DNA of 64,000 nt from Alphaproteobacteria bacterium (GTDB taxonomy: Bacteria; Pseudomonadota; Alphaproteobacteria; Caulobacterales; Aquidulcibacteraceae). The position numbers were made by a program, and so were the translations under genes. The stretch spans positions 1 through 64,000 of the forward strand of contig JAGWZH010000003.1 of NCBI GenBank assembly GCA_018971945.1, in the 5' to 3' direction. The notes under the pieces are model-generated. The model was given only the letters and a program-made list of their open reading frames with translations. It ran no database searches and was not told where the DNA came from. Of the stretch, positions 34,446 through 43,417 are shown in pieces; the stretch's first letter is position 1; each line of letters opens with the position of its first letter.

Positions 34446-35722
34446 TGCACCACTTCGCGTATCGGGACGGCGTTCTCTTTTGCGAAGAGGTTTCTCTGGC
34501 GGCCATCGCAGACGCCGTGGGCACCCCGGCTTATGTCTATTCCACCGCAACTTTGCGGCGGCATTTTCAGGTTTTCCGGGACGCCATGGCCCCGCTCGAC
34601 CCGCTGATCGCGTTCGCCGTGAAGGCGAACGCCAATATCGCGGTTCTCCACGTCCTGGCCCAAGACGGCGCCGGGGCGGACACGGTTTCGGCGGGGGAAA
34701 TCAAGCGCGCCTTGGCCGCAGGCGTGCCGCCGGAAAAGATAATCTTCGCTGGCGTCGGTAAAACCAGGGCCGAGCTCGGCTTCGCCGTCGATGTCGGCGT
34801 GGGCCAGATCAATGTGGAGAGCCCAGGCGAGCTCGTGGAGCTTATCGCTTGCGCGCAAACCCGGGGACGGAAGGCGCCTGTGGCCTTGCGGGTCAATCCC
34901 GCGATCGGCGCGGGAGGGCACGACAAAATCGCCACCGGGGGCGGCGACACAAAGTTCGGCATCAGCCTCGCCGACGCGCCGGCGCTCTATCAGGCGGCCT
35001 GCCAAAATCCCTGGTTGGTCCCAAGAGGCCTCGCGGTGCATATCGGCAGCCAGATCAAAGACCTCGCGCCCTTGCGCACAGCTTTCCAGCGGGTGCGCGC
35101 TTTGGCGGAAACCTTGCGCGCCGATGGTTGGCCCGTGCGCCATCTCGACCTTGGGGGAGGGCTCGGGGCGCCCTATTTCGACGAACCCGATCCGCCGAGT
35201 CCGTCGGCATACGCCGCCCTCGTCAAGGACGTGTTTGCAGGGTTTGATGCGGCCTTCGCCTTCGAGCCGGGCCGGCTCATCGCGGCCAATGCTGGGGTAT
35301 TGCTGACCCGGGTGATCCGGCGTCAGCCGCGGCCAGAGCGAGACATTCTGGTGCTGGACGCCGCCATGAACGATTTGGTCCGCCCTGCGATGTACGAGGC
35401 CTATCATGATCTCAAGCCTCTCCAGGAGAAGGACGCCGCGGTCGAGACCATCGATCTTGTGGGGCCGGTCTGCGAAACTGGCGACACCTTCGCCAAAGGC
35501 CGAACCATGCCGCGCCTTGAGCCCGGAGAAGCGGCCGCCTTTATGACCGCAGGAGCCTATGGCGCGGTGATGGCCTCCACCTACAACGCCCGCCCGCTGG
35601 TCCCCGAGGTCCTGGTCAGCGGGGACCGTTTCGCCATTGTGCGCGACCGGCTGTCTATTGAGGAGCAGATGGGCCGGGAGCGCCTCCCCCCTTGGGCAAA
35701 CGCTGAGCCGACCCCGCCTTAA
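34445..35722 (+). CDS. lysA: Diaminopimelate decarboxylase
   Basis: 425 residues, PLP fold-III enzyme making lysine from meso-diaminopimelate. Visible motifs: FAVKANANIAVLHVLAQDGA (PLP lysine), HIGSQIKDLAPLR, LDLGGGLGAPY, EPGRLIAANAG and the catalytic-Cys region GPVCETGDTFAKGR. It is translationally coupled at both ends (TGATG upstream, TAATG downstream). Confidence 0.96.
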   Translation: MHHFAYRDGVLFCEEVSLAAIADAVGTPAYVYSTATLRRHFQVFRDAMAPLDPLIAFAVKANANIAVLHVLAQDGAGADTVSAGEIKRALAAGVPPEKIIFAGVGKTRAELGFAVDVGVGQINVESPGELVELIACAQTRGRKAPVALRVNPAIGAGGHDKIATGGGDTKFGISLADAPALYQAACQNPWLVPRGLAVHIGSQIKDLAPLRTAFQRVRALAETLRADGWPVRHLDLGGGLGAPYFDEPDPPSPSAYAALVKDVFAGFDAAFAFEPGRLIAANAGVLLTRVIRRQPRPERDILVLDAAMNDLVRPAMYEAYHDLKPLQEKDAAVETIDLVGPVCETGDTFAKGRTMPRLEPGEAAAFMTAGAYGAVMASTYNARPLVPEVLVSGDRFAIVRDRLSIEEQMGRERLPPWANAEPTPP

Positions 35723-38307
35723 TGCTGCACCCCGCCGCCCTCGCTGAACTCGACAGACAGGTGCGAAAAGCGCAAAGGGCGCTCGCTTGGGATCGGTTGG
35801 CGGCGGCTCTGGCGCCCTTTGTCGGCGCCAGCCTTGTCTGGTTCGCCATCGGGCTCTTCGGCTTGCCTCAGCTGGCGCCGCCCCTGGTGGAAACGCTCGT
35901 CGGCTATGGCGCGCTCATTGGCCTTGCCTGTCTTGGCTGGCGCGGCGCCCAATGTTTCCGTCGGCCCACGCGAGACGAGGCGCGGGCGGGGCTGGCGAAG
36001 GCCTGCGCCCTCGATCCAGGCGCTTTCGATATCCTCGAAGACAGGCCTGCGCGGTTGGACGCGGCGAGCCTTGCATTGTGGCAGGGGGCTCGCGCGCAGG
36101 CGGTGCAGGACGCCGTCTCAGCGCAGCCTCGTTGGCGGATGGACGCGTTGAACGCGGTCGACCCCAGGGGTCTCAGGTGGATCGCCGCCAGCCTCTTCGC
36201 CGCAGCGCTCCTGGTCGCGGGGATGGCCGCGCCCGAACGGATAGGGCGGACGCTTTTTCCAAGCCCAGGGCCGCTTCTGGGGGACGGACGGCTCTCGGTG
36301 GAAGCTTGGGCTGCGCCGGCTTCTTATACCAATGCTTCCCCCGTCCCCTTGTCCGACCTCGAGGGCGAGACGGTTGCGCTCCCGCCAGCGGTTACGGTGA
36401 CGCTCCGGGCGCAGGGGCTCGCGGGGGCCCCCATCTTGGCCTTTGAGCCCGACCACGGCCCCGCTGTCCGTCTGCGGCTGACCCGCGCCGCAGACGGCGC
36501 CTTTGAAGGCGATCTCGCGATCCCAGGCCCCGGCGTTCTGCGGTTGGTGCGGTTTCATACCGTGGCTTGGTGGCGGCTCGCACCGGCCGCCGACAGAGCG
36601 CCGGAGGCGGCCTTCACCCAGCCGCCAGCGCCGGGGCGCAACGAGGACATGATCATCGCCTGGCGGGCCCGCGACGACTACGGCGTCAGGGCCGTTGGTC
36701 TCAGCGTGCGGCCCGTGGACCCGCCCGCGGGTCTCCAGGACGCCACAGCGCATGTCACGATCATCGACGGACCCGCCGGCGACCCCCTGGCGGCGGAAGG
36801 CGAAACCATCGTCGATCTCGCCGAACACCCTTATGCCGGGCTGAGGGTTCAGATGCGGCTCCTCGCACAGGACGCTATGGGCCAGGAAGGCTTGTCCGAT
36901 CCCATCGAATTGGTGCTGCCGGAAAAGATCTTCCTGCAGCCCTTGGCCCTGGCGGCGATTGAAATCCGTCGCTCCATTCTGTGGGAGCGCCGACCCTACG
37001 CAGCAGCGCAACCTGCTCCTGGCGGGCCCATCGCCCTGCCCGCCGCTTCCGACGGCCTTTTGGGGATCGAGCCCCTCATCATCGAAACGGACGACCAGCA
37101 CCCCACCATCGAACGGGCGCCGCCAGCCATTCGACGAGCGGTCCGCCAACTCGACGCGCTCACCTTCGCTCCGCGCGACGGATATTTCGCCGACATCGCT
37201 GTCTTCGCCGGTTTTCGCTATGCGCGCGACACCCTCATCAACGCCGCCGCCATCGAGGACACCGACAGCGCCGCCGCCATTCTGTGGGCCACCGCCCTGC
37301 GGGCGGAATACGGATCAAGCGCGGACGCCGCTCGGGCCCTGGAACAGGCGCAGAGGGCCTTGAGCGACGCCCTCGCTCGGGGCGATCCGCCGGAGCGCAT
37401 CGCGCGATTGACCGATGCGCTTCAGGACGCCACGCGGGACTATCTTCAGGCCTTGGCGGCGGAGGCGCAGAACCAGCCGCCGGAAAACCGCGACGACATC
37501 GAAGAGCAGACGGAGATGTCCGGCGCCGATATCGACGAGATGCTGCAGGAAGTGGAGCGGCTCGCCGAAGCCGGCCGCACAGCAGAAGCGCAGCAGAGAC
37601 TGCAGGAATTGTCTCAACTCTTGCAGAACTTGGAGGTGCGCCTCTCCGACGGCCCTGGCGCGAACCCTGACGGCCAAGGCGCGGAGGGTGGCGACGACGC
37701 GGGCGTCCGCGACCTGAATGACGCCATGCGCGCCCAGGAAGCGCTGGCGGAAGACACCGAAAGCGCCCGAGGCGGCGGCGCGGGCGAACGCGAACAAAGC
37801 GGCCCCGGGGAGGAGGAGGCCGACGTGGAAGGGGCGCGGCGCCTCGCGGACCGCCAGAGGCGCATCCGCGAGGACCTCGCAGAGGCCCGCGCAGGGGTAG
37901 GCCCACGCGGAGACAATCTGGACCTCAACGCTGCGGACGAAGCGATGGGCCTAGCGCTCGACGCTCTGCAGGACGGCGATTTAGAGGACGCGTCCGCCGC
38001 GCAACAGGAGGCCTTGGACCGGCTGCGGCGCGGCATCGCTCAGGCCGCCAGTCAAGGCCGCAACGAGACCGCGGGGCCGCAGGCGCCCGCCGGCGCGCCC
38101 GGACGGACCGACCCGCTCGGACGGGAGACGTCCGCGACAGGAGCGGCGGCGGACGAGGACGGCGGGGAAGCGCTGCCAGCAGGCGCAGAGCAAACGCGTG
38201 CGCGGCAAATTCTCGACGAGCTGCGCAGACGCTCCGAGGACCAGACCCGCAGCCAAGAGGAGCGGGACTATCTTCATAGACTTCTTGACCGTTTTGAAGG
38301 GTCCTGA
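35722..38307 (+). CDS. TIGR02302/DUF4175-family large envelope protein
   Basis: 861 residues. Two N-terminal helices (LVWFAIGLFGLPQLAPPLVE; TLVGYGALIGLACLGW) and a third near 155 (IAASLFAAALLVAGMAA) anchor a beta-rich periplasmic region (~180-430). A long, highly charged helical and low-complexity C-terminus follows (Gln/Glu-rich, e.g. EEQTEMSGADIDEMLQEVER). This layout and the position after lysA match the alphaproteobacterial family TIGR02302, of unknown function. Confidence 0.88.
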   Translation: MLHPAALAELDRQVRKAQRALAWDRLAAALAPFVGASLVWFAIGLFGLPQLAPPLVETLVGYGALIGLACLGWRGAQCFRRPTRDEARAGLAKACALDPGAFDILEDRPARLDAASLALWQGARAQAVQDAVSAQPRWRMDALNAVDPRGLRWIAASLFAAALLVAGMAAPERIGRTLFPSPGPLLGDGRLSVEAWAAPASYTNASPVPLSDLEGETVALPPAVTVTLRAQGLAGAPILAFEPDHGPAVRLRLTRAADGAFEGDLAIPGPGVLRLVRFHTVAWWRLAPAADRAPEAAFTQPPAPGRNEDMIIAWRARDDYGVRAVGLSVRPVDPPAGLQDATAHVTIIDGPAGDPLAAEGETIVDLAEHPYAGLRVQMRLLAQDAMGQEGLSDPIELVLPEKIFLQPLALAAIEIRRSILWERRPYAAAQPAPGGPIALPAASDGLLGIEPLIIETDDQHPTIERAPPAIRRAVRQLDALTFAPRDGYFADIAVFAGFRYARDTLINAAAIEDTDSAAAILWATALRAEYGSSADAARALEQAQRALSDALARGDPPERIARLTDALQDATRDYLQALAAEAQNQPPENRDDIEEQTEMSGADIDEMLQEVERLAEAGRTAEAQQRLQELSQLLQNLEVRLSDGPGANPDGQGAEGGDDAGVRDLNDAMRAQEALAEDTESARGGGAGEREQSGPGEEEADVEGARRLADRQRRIREDLAEARAGVGPRGDNLDLNAADEAMGLALDALQDGDLEDASAAQQEALDRLRRGIAQAASQGRNETAGPQAPAGAPGRTDPLGRETSATGAAADEDGGEALPAGAEQTRARQILDELRRRSEDQTRSQEERDYLHRLLDRFEGS

Positions 38308-38376
38308 CACGCAGCCGACCCGAAGCGACCGCACAGCGACACAGCCAGGACCGCGGGGAGCGCCGCGCTGAGGGCG

Positions 38377-39246
38377 TCAGCCTCGGTCAGGCTCGTCGAC
38401 GATCGAAGGCATCAACTGGTCGCCAAAGCCGCCGAGAAGCGCGCGCGGCGGCTCTTCCTCAGACAAGACCTGGTTTTCGGGAGACAAGTCCACGGGCGGC
38501 TCGTCGGCGGGCGGCGCCAACGGCGCAGGCGCCACGGCTTCGCCTGGAGCGGCGAAACTCGCTTCCAGATCCACTGCATTGAGCGGAGGATTCTCAAGCC
38601 GCACCGAGAACGGCGTCCCTCCGCCAGGGGCGATCACGCCCGCCGGCAGCGCCTGAACAATTTCAAAAACAGGTTGGCCGTGCTCGTCCCGAAGGGTCAA
38701 CCGAAGCGGAGGCGCTTCCTTGTCGTCTCCCCCGATATTGCGAACCTCTCCGGATACAACCACAATCGGGGTCGCCCCATCGAAGTCACGGGCGACTTGC
38801 AGGTCCATGATCTCAAGGCCGTAAACGTTCACATCGAGGCCCAGAGCCGTGAAAGCGCTGGCGCTGTTGGGCCAAAGCTCCGCCACGTCTTGACGCACGG
38901 CAACGACGCCTGCGGCCGTGGCGGCGATAGCGGCTCCAGTCGCCCCCCAAGTCACGAGGGAAGCCCGCACCCGCTCCCGGCGCATGCGCTCGGCTTGCTG
39001 CTGTCTAAAACGCGCAGCCGCCGACGAGGGAGGCGATGACGCCGCCGGACCCCGGCGCATTCTCTCCACCTGATCGCGGGTCAGAGACGGACGAGGCCCC
39101 GGAACCACACTCGCGTCCAGCACCAATTGCGCCTCGGCGAACCACGTATTGCCGCACGCGGCGCAGCGCACCGATCGGCCATTCGGTCCAATGAGGCCGT
39201 CGTCCGCGTAATAACGCGTCGAGCAAGCGGGGCAGGTCAGGATCAT
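38377..39246 (-). CDS. MJ0042-type zinc-ribbon membrane protein (DUF3426)
   Basis: 289 residues. The N-terminal zinc ribbon TCPACSTRYYADDGLIGPNG ... VRCAACGNTWF has four Cys. A basic linker, one membrane helix (SLVTWGATGAAIAATAAGVV, ~105-125) and a periplasmic DUF3426-like beta domain (ATPIVVVSGEVRNIGGDDKE, PFSVRLENPPLNAVDLEASF) follow. It is divergent from ftsE, a widely kept arrangement in alphaproteobacteria. Function unknown; a link to FtsEX or envelope signalling is inferred. Confidence 0.85.
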   Translation of the reverse strand: MILTCPACSTRYYADDGLIGPNGRSVRCAACGNTWFAEAQLVLDASVVPGPRPSLTRDQVERMRRGPAASSPPSSAAARFRQQQAERMRRERVRASLVTWGATGAAIAATAAGVVAVRQDVAELWPNSASAFTALGLDVNVYGLEIMDLQVARDFDGATPIVVVSGEVRNIGGDDKEAPPLRLTLRDEHGQPVFEIVQALPAGVIAPGGGTPFSVRLENPPLNAVDLEASFAAPGEAVAPAPLAPPADEPPVDLSPENQVLSEEEPPRALLGGFGDQLMPSIVDEPDRG

Positions 39247-39335
39247 GTTACCATTTCACTTCTACCACCAATCCTCCCATGCTGGGTGGGGCGATTCGGG
39301 CCATGGTGTCCATCGAAGGGATGCGCCGCAAACGA

Positions 39336-39350
39336 TTAACACAAGGTTGA
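39336..39350 (+). promoter_or_regulatory. Near-consensus CtrA-like site upstream of ftsE
   Basis: TTAA-N7-TTGA (39336-39339, 39347-39350) differs by one base from the CtrA consensus TTAA-N7-TTAA. It ends 15 bases before the ftsE ATG, so binding here would block rather than recruit polymerase. Short motif; chance occurrence is possible. Confidence 0.3.
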
Positions 39351-39365
39351 AAACGGATTTTAGCG

Positions 39366-40091
39366 ATGCCGCGGGGCTCTGATTTCGACGAAGATCTGAT
39401 TCGCGCCGGACTCGCGGTCAAAGCCACCGGATTGACCGTGGGTTATGGTCACATCGTGGCGCTGAGCGACATCCGTTTCGAGGCCAGAGTGGGCGAAGTG
39501 ACCGTGGTTTCAGGCCCGGCGGGGGCGGGCAAAACTAGCCTTTTGCGCGTCCTCCGGCTCGCCCTTGCGCCTCGCGAGGGCGGCTTGTTCCTGTTCGGCG
39601 TCGACGCCACAAAGCTGAGCCCAGCGCGTAGGGCGAAAGCGCGGAGGCGGATCGGCGTGATGGAGGACCAGCCGCTGCTCGTGGACCATTGGAGCGCGGC
39701 CGACAATGTCGCCCTGCCGCTCCTTTTGGCGGGGAAAGCCCGCAGAGACGTCGACGTGGACGTCGCCGATCTCTTGGGTTTTGTCGGGGTCGGAGCGGAG
39801 GCGGACGCCCCGGTGGCTGGCCTCTCCGCGGCGCAGCGCAAACAGGTGGCTCTCGCCCGGGCTCTCGCCGCCAAGCCCACGCTCTTGTTGGCCGACGAAC
39901 CCGCGGCGGGCTTCTCACCCCAGGCAGGAGGCCGCGTGCTGCGCGTGCTGCACGAGATGCGCAAGCTGGGAGCCGCCGTGGTCATCGCCACCCAAGACCC
40001 CGATCTCGCCGCGGACATGGGCGCCACGCACTGGCGTCTCGAGCGCGGACGCCTCGCCCTTGCGGCGCAGGGCGGCGAGCAGAGGCTATAA
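39366..40091 (+). CDS. ftsE: Cell-division ABC ATPase FtsE (divergent motifs)
   Basis: 241 residues. Walker A VSGPAGAGKTSLLRVL and Walker B LLLADEP are intact. The signature reads LSAAQRKQ instead of LSGGEQQR, the D-loop region DEPAAGFSP lacks the usual NLD, and the H-loop is IATQD not IATHD. With FtsX the family couples septum constriction to peptidoglycan hydrolase activation. Identity rests on fold, the adjacent ftsX and synteny with the zinc-ribbon/plsC block. Confidence 0.88.
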   Translation: MPRGSDFDEDLIRAGLAVKATGLTVGYGHIVALSDIRFEARVGEVTVVSGPAGAGKTSLLRVLRLALAPREGGLFLFGVDATKLSPARRAKARRRIGVMEDQPLLVDHWSAADNVALPLLLAGKARRDVDVDVADLLGFVGVGAEADAPVAGLSAAQRKQVALARALAAKPTLLLADEPAAGFSPQAGGRVLRVLHEMRKLGAAVVIATQDPDLAADMGATHWRLERGRLALAAQGGEQRL

Positions 40092-40096
40092 GACCG

Positions 40097-40957
40097 ATGC
40101 GGCGGATGATCCCTCCCCCACACTGGGCCCTTGCGGCGTTGATGGCTCTTGCCCTGGGCTTCGCCGCCGTCACAGGTCTCGGCGTCCGGGCCCTTGAACG
40201 TCTGGCGGCGGCCCAAGAGGCGGCTTTGGACCAAGAACGGATCGTCCGGGTCGTTGCGCCGGAAGGGAATGGCGCTCTTCGGGAGGCGCGGGCGGCCCTG
40301 GCGCGGGCGGCCGATGTGAGGGAAGCGCGGATCATGACCACAGCGGAGGCGCAGTCCCTCCTCTCAGGCTGGGCCGAAGAGGCCGTCGTCCCGGAGGAAG
40401 CCTTGCAGGACCTGCGGCTGATCGTCGTTCGGCTCGAGGCGAACGCCCCGCCGACCATCGGGGCGCGCCTGCAGGCGGACCTTGCAGAGGCCGGACTCAG
40501 CGTCGAGATCGCCGGACCCGGGACCGCCGCGCGGGCCGCCGCGAGGGGACGTGGCGGCAGTCCCTTTGGCGGTTTGACCATCGTGGCTTTGGTCGTGGCG
40601 GCGGCTGTGGTCGGCTTCGCCGGCCGGGCCGCCGCCGCATCCCAGAGCGCGACGACGCGGCTTCTCGCCGCGCTCGGGGCCACCAGAGCGCAGGCGCAAA
40701 CCGCCCTCGCGCGCCCCATCGCAGGCGCGGGGTTCGCCGCCGGCGTCGGAGCCGCAGCGGCGGCGGCGGCAGGCTGGGCGGCGTTGGCGGCCTACTGGCC
40801 GGAAGCGGCCGCGCTCCGGCCCACGGACGCCGCTCCGCTCGCGATGGCCGACATTGCGCCGCTCCTTGCGGCGCCGATCGTCGGGTACTGGGCTGCGCGG
40901 TCCGGGGCCCGCGCTGGCGCCGGCCGCTCTTTTGATCGCGCCGATTTCTCGCCATGA
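40097..40957 (+). CDS. ftsX: Cell-division permease-like protein FtsX
   Basis: 286 residues from ATG 40097, 5 bases after ftsE. One N-terminal helix (WALAALMALALGFAAVTGLG), a periplasmic loop (~35-165, VVRLEANAPPTIGARLQADL) and three more helices (IVALVVAAAVVGFAGRAAAA; AGAGFAAGVGAAAAAAAGWA; APLLAAPIVGYWAAR) give the FtsX topology. The sequence is very Ala-rich, so similarity is weak. Position between ftsE and ydcF supports the call. The end overlaps the next gene by ATGA. Confidence 0.85.
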   Translation: MRRMIPPPHWALAALMALALGFAAVTGLGVRALERLAAAQEAALDQERIVRVVAPEGNGALREARAALARAADVREARIMTTAEAQSLLSGWAEEAVVPEEALQDLRLIVVRLEANAPPTIGARLQADLAEAGLSVEIAGPGTAARAAARGRGGSPFGGLTIVALVVAAAVVGFAGRAAAASQSATTRLLAALGATRAQAQTALARPIAGAGFAAGVGAAAAAAAGWAALAAYWPEAAALRPTDAAPLAMADIAPLLAAPIVGYWAARSGARAGAGRSFDRADFSP

Positions 40958-41664
40958 AAACCGCCGCCCGCTTCCTCGCGCGCACGATCCGATTGGCGAC
41001 GCCGCTCCTGAGCGTCGGCGCATGCATCGCCCTGGCGGTCGGGTTTTTGCAGTTCGTCCAGCGCGTGCATGCCCTGCAGCCCCCCGCAACCCCGCCCGCC
41101 GCCGACGCGATCGTTGTTCTGACCGGGGGCACACGCGGCCGCCTTGAGGCGGGATTGGCGCTTCTCAACGACGGAGCGGGCGAGAGATTGTTGATTTCCG
41201 GCGTCAACCGCAATCTCAGCGACGAAGCATTGTACGACGCCCTCGCCGTCAGCGCGGAACTCGCTTCTTGTTGCGTGGACCTGGGACGCGATGCGCAAGA
41301 CACCCTGGGCAACGCGTCGGAAACAGCGGCCTGGGCAAGACGATGGCGCTTCAGCCGCGTGCTTTTGGTCACCGACGACTATCATATGCCGCGCAGCTAT
41401 ATCGAATTGCGGCTGGCCATGCCCGGAGTGACGCTGCTGCCCTACCCGGTGGAGACGCGGTGGGCCGATCCCGGAACTTGGGGCAGCCAACCAGGAAGCG
41501 CGGGCCGGATGGCGGTCGAATACGGCAAGTTCCTGATCGTGCGACTGCGGGAGGAGGTCATTGCGGCCCTCGACCGCGAGCCGCCAGCGTCAGGGGAGGC
41601 TTCGCCCCATCCCGACGAGGCTGGCCTGAGCGTTCCCTCCGGGACGGAGGATGTAGCGCCATGA
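40954..41664 (+). CDS. YdcF/ElyC-family (DUF218) envelope protein
   Basis: 236 residues. N-terminal membrane helix (PLLSVGACIALAVGFLQFVQ), then a DUF218 domain: ADAIVVLTGGTRGRLEAGLA, LLISGVNRN, NASETAAWARRWRFSRVLLV and TDDYHMPRSYIELRLAMPG. The catalytic-type Asp and Arg residues of the family are present. Relatives ElyC and SanA affect lipid-linked peptidoglycan precursors and vancomycin sensitivity; function here is inferred. It overlaps ftsX and plsC by 4 bases each. Confidence 0.88.
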   Translation: MKTAARFLARTIRLATPLLSVGACIALAVGFLQFVQRVHALQPPATPPAADAIVVLTGGTRGRLEAGLALLNDGAGERLLISGVNRNLSDEALYDALAVSAELASCCVDLGRDAQDTLGNASETAAWARRWRFSRVLLVTDDYHMPRSYIELRLAMPGVTLLPYPVETRWADPGTWGSQPGSAGRMAVEYGKFLIVRLREEVIAALDREPPASGEASPHPDEAGLSVPSGTEDVAP

Positions 41665-42380
41665 ATCTGTTGCGGTCCATCGCCTTCGTCCTATGGCTTT
41701 ACGGCTCCATGACGCTGATTGGGCTCGTCTACGCCCCCGTCCTGCTTGTCTCGCGGCGCGCAGGCCTGGGCGCCGGCCGCGCCTGGGCCCAGGCCACGCT
41801 TTGGGGCGCTCGCTGGATCGTGGGGATCAGGGTCGCCGTCACCGGCAGAGAGCGCCTGCCGCAAGGGTCCTTCATCGCCGCGGCCAAGCATCAGTCCATG
41901 CTCGACACCTTGATGCCGTTCCTGCTCCTTCAGGATCCCGCCATCGTTTTGAAAGAAGAGCTCTTGGCGGCGCCGGTTTTTGGTTGGTACGCCAAGAACT
42001 TACGCATGATCCCCGTGGCTCGGGACGCCAACGCGGCGGCTCTGCGGACCCTGCTGAAGGCCGCCAGACCCGCCGTCTCAGAGGGTCGTCAGATTTGGAT
42101 TTTTCCTGAGGGCACAAGACGCAAGCCCGGCGAGCGCGGAGACTACAGGCCCGGGGTCGCCGCTCTTTACAAAGATTTGAACGTCCCCGTCGCGCCGATC
42201 GCCCTGGACACCGGCCGCTGCTGGCCCGCCTCCGGTTTGATCCGCCGTCCGGGCGTCGTGACCGTCACGATCCTGGACCCGATTCCGCCTGGCCTGCCGC
42301 GGCCGGAATTCATGGCGCGGCTGGAGACGGCCATTGACGACGCCTCTGACGCCCTGGCCGCAGAAAGCCCACCCCTATGA
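41661..42380 (+). CDS. plsC: 1-acyl-sn-glycerol-3-phosphate acyltransferase
   Basis: 239 residues from ATG 41661. N-terminal hydrophobic helices, then the PlsC motifs: HX4D in AAKHQSMLDTLMP, KEELLAAPVFGWYAKNLRMI, FPEGTRRKPGE and VPVAPIALDTG. It makes phosphatidic acid for membrane lipids. It is translationally coupled within the ftsE–ftsX–YdcF–plsC–DUF2125 run. Confidence 0.94.
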   Translation: MNLLRSIAFVLWLYGSMTLIGLVYAPVLLVSRRAGLGAGRAWAQATLWGARWIVGIRVAVTGRERLPQGSFIAAAKHQSMLDTLMPFLLLQDPAIVLKEELLAAPVFGWYAKNLRMIPVARDANAAALRTLLKAARPAVSEGRQIWIFPEGTRRKPGERGDYRPGVAALYKDLNVPVAPIALDTGRCWPASGLIRRPGVVTVTILDPIPPGLPRPEFMARLETAIDDASDALAAESPPL

Positions 42381-43417
42381 CCACGCCCGTTGCAAAAACC
42401 AGCCGCTGGGGCCTCATTATTCCCTGGGCCATCGCGGCGCTGATCGCCTTTGGCTGGTGCGGCTATTGGATCGTCCTGCAGGGGACCGTTCGCAACGCCC
42501 TCGCCGCATGGTCCCAGGCCCAAACAGAAGCCACAGGGCGGCCCGGCTACGCGACCCTGACGACAGGCGGCTTCCCCTTGCGCCTCGAGGTTCGGCTGAT
42601 GGAAGCCGCGCTCGTCGATCCCCGGGGCGCCTATGTCGCCGCAACGCCAGTCGCGCTTGCCGCGGTCGATCCGCTCAATCCCCAGCACGTGATCCTCTCC
42701 TTCCCCGCGCCTGTCGCCTACCGACTGGAGGATGGGGCGGAGCGACTTCTGACAGGAGATCGGGTCGCGGCGAGCGTGCGGCTTGCAGGAGATCGGCTCG
42801 CCCGGGCGAGCTTCTCGGCCGAGGGCTTGGCCATCGCCGCCTCAGACGCAGCGGCCGGGCAGGGTCTGTTCTTCGCCGAGTTCGGGGTTCATGTCAGACC
42901 CGATGAGCGCAATGCGGCTGACTGGCAGGTGGCGATCGCGGGCAAAGGAATTCGGTTCGGCAGCCCGGTTCAGGCCTTCGAGGCCTTCGGACAAGAGATG
43001 TCGCGCTTACAGATTGGGGTAGTCCTCAGCAAGGCCGAAGCGCTCGCCGCCGCCGGCGACCCTCTGGAATTGTGGCGGCAGGCGGGAGGCGAAGGGCGAT
43101 TGGAGGCCTTGGACATCGTTTGGGGGCCTTTTACCGCCACTGGCGAAGGTGTGCTCCGCCTTGACGCGGCCCACAGGCTGGAAGGGACCTTGAACCTGCG
43201 GCCAGGGGACATGCGCTTGTTCCTCGACGCCATGGCCACCGAAGACGACCATCCGCTCGCGGCGATCTTAGCGGAGGGCCTTGAGGCCAGCACGGTCACG
43301 CTGACCGCGCAGGCCGGGGTCTTGCGCTGGCAGGCCGATACGCCTTTGGGCGAGATCGCCCCTCAACCACTGCGGACCCTGGGGCCGATCCGCCCCCAGG
43401 CGTCGATCCGACCCTAG
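42377..43417 (+). CDS. DUF2125-family secreted or membrane-anchored protein
   Basis: 346 residues. One N-terminal helix (GLIIPWAIAALIAFGWCGYW) followed by an extracytoplasmic beta-rich domain (RPGYATLTTGGFPLRLEVRL, VILSFPAPVAYRLEDGAERL, LDIVWGPFTATGEGVLRLDA). Matches DUF2125 in length, layout and location next to plsC and tyrosine-synthesis genes. Function unknown. Its stop interlocks with that of tyrA in CTAG (43414-43417). Confidence 0.85.
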   Translation: MTTPVAKTSRWGLIIPWAIAALIAFGWCGYWIVLQGTVRNALAAWSQAQTEATGRPGYATLTTGGFPLRLEVRLMEAALVDPRGAYVAATPVALAAVDPLNPQHVILSFPAPVAYRLEDGAERLLTGDRVAASVRLAGDRLARASFSAEGLAIAASDAAAGQGLFFAEFGVHVRPDERNAADWQVAIAGKGIRFGSPVQAFEAFGQEMSRLQIGVVLSKAEALAAAGDPLELWRQAGGEGRLEALDIVWGPFTATGEGVLRLDAAHRLEGTLNLRPGDMRLFLDAMATEDDHPLAAILAEGLEASTVTLTAQAGVLRWQADTPLGEIAPQPLRTLGPIRPQASIRP

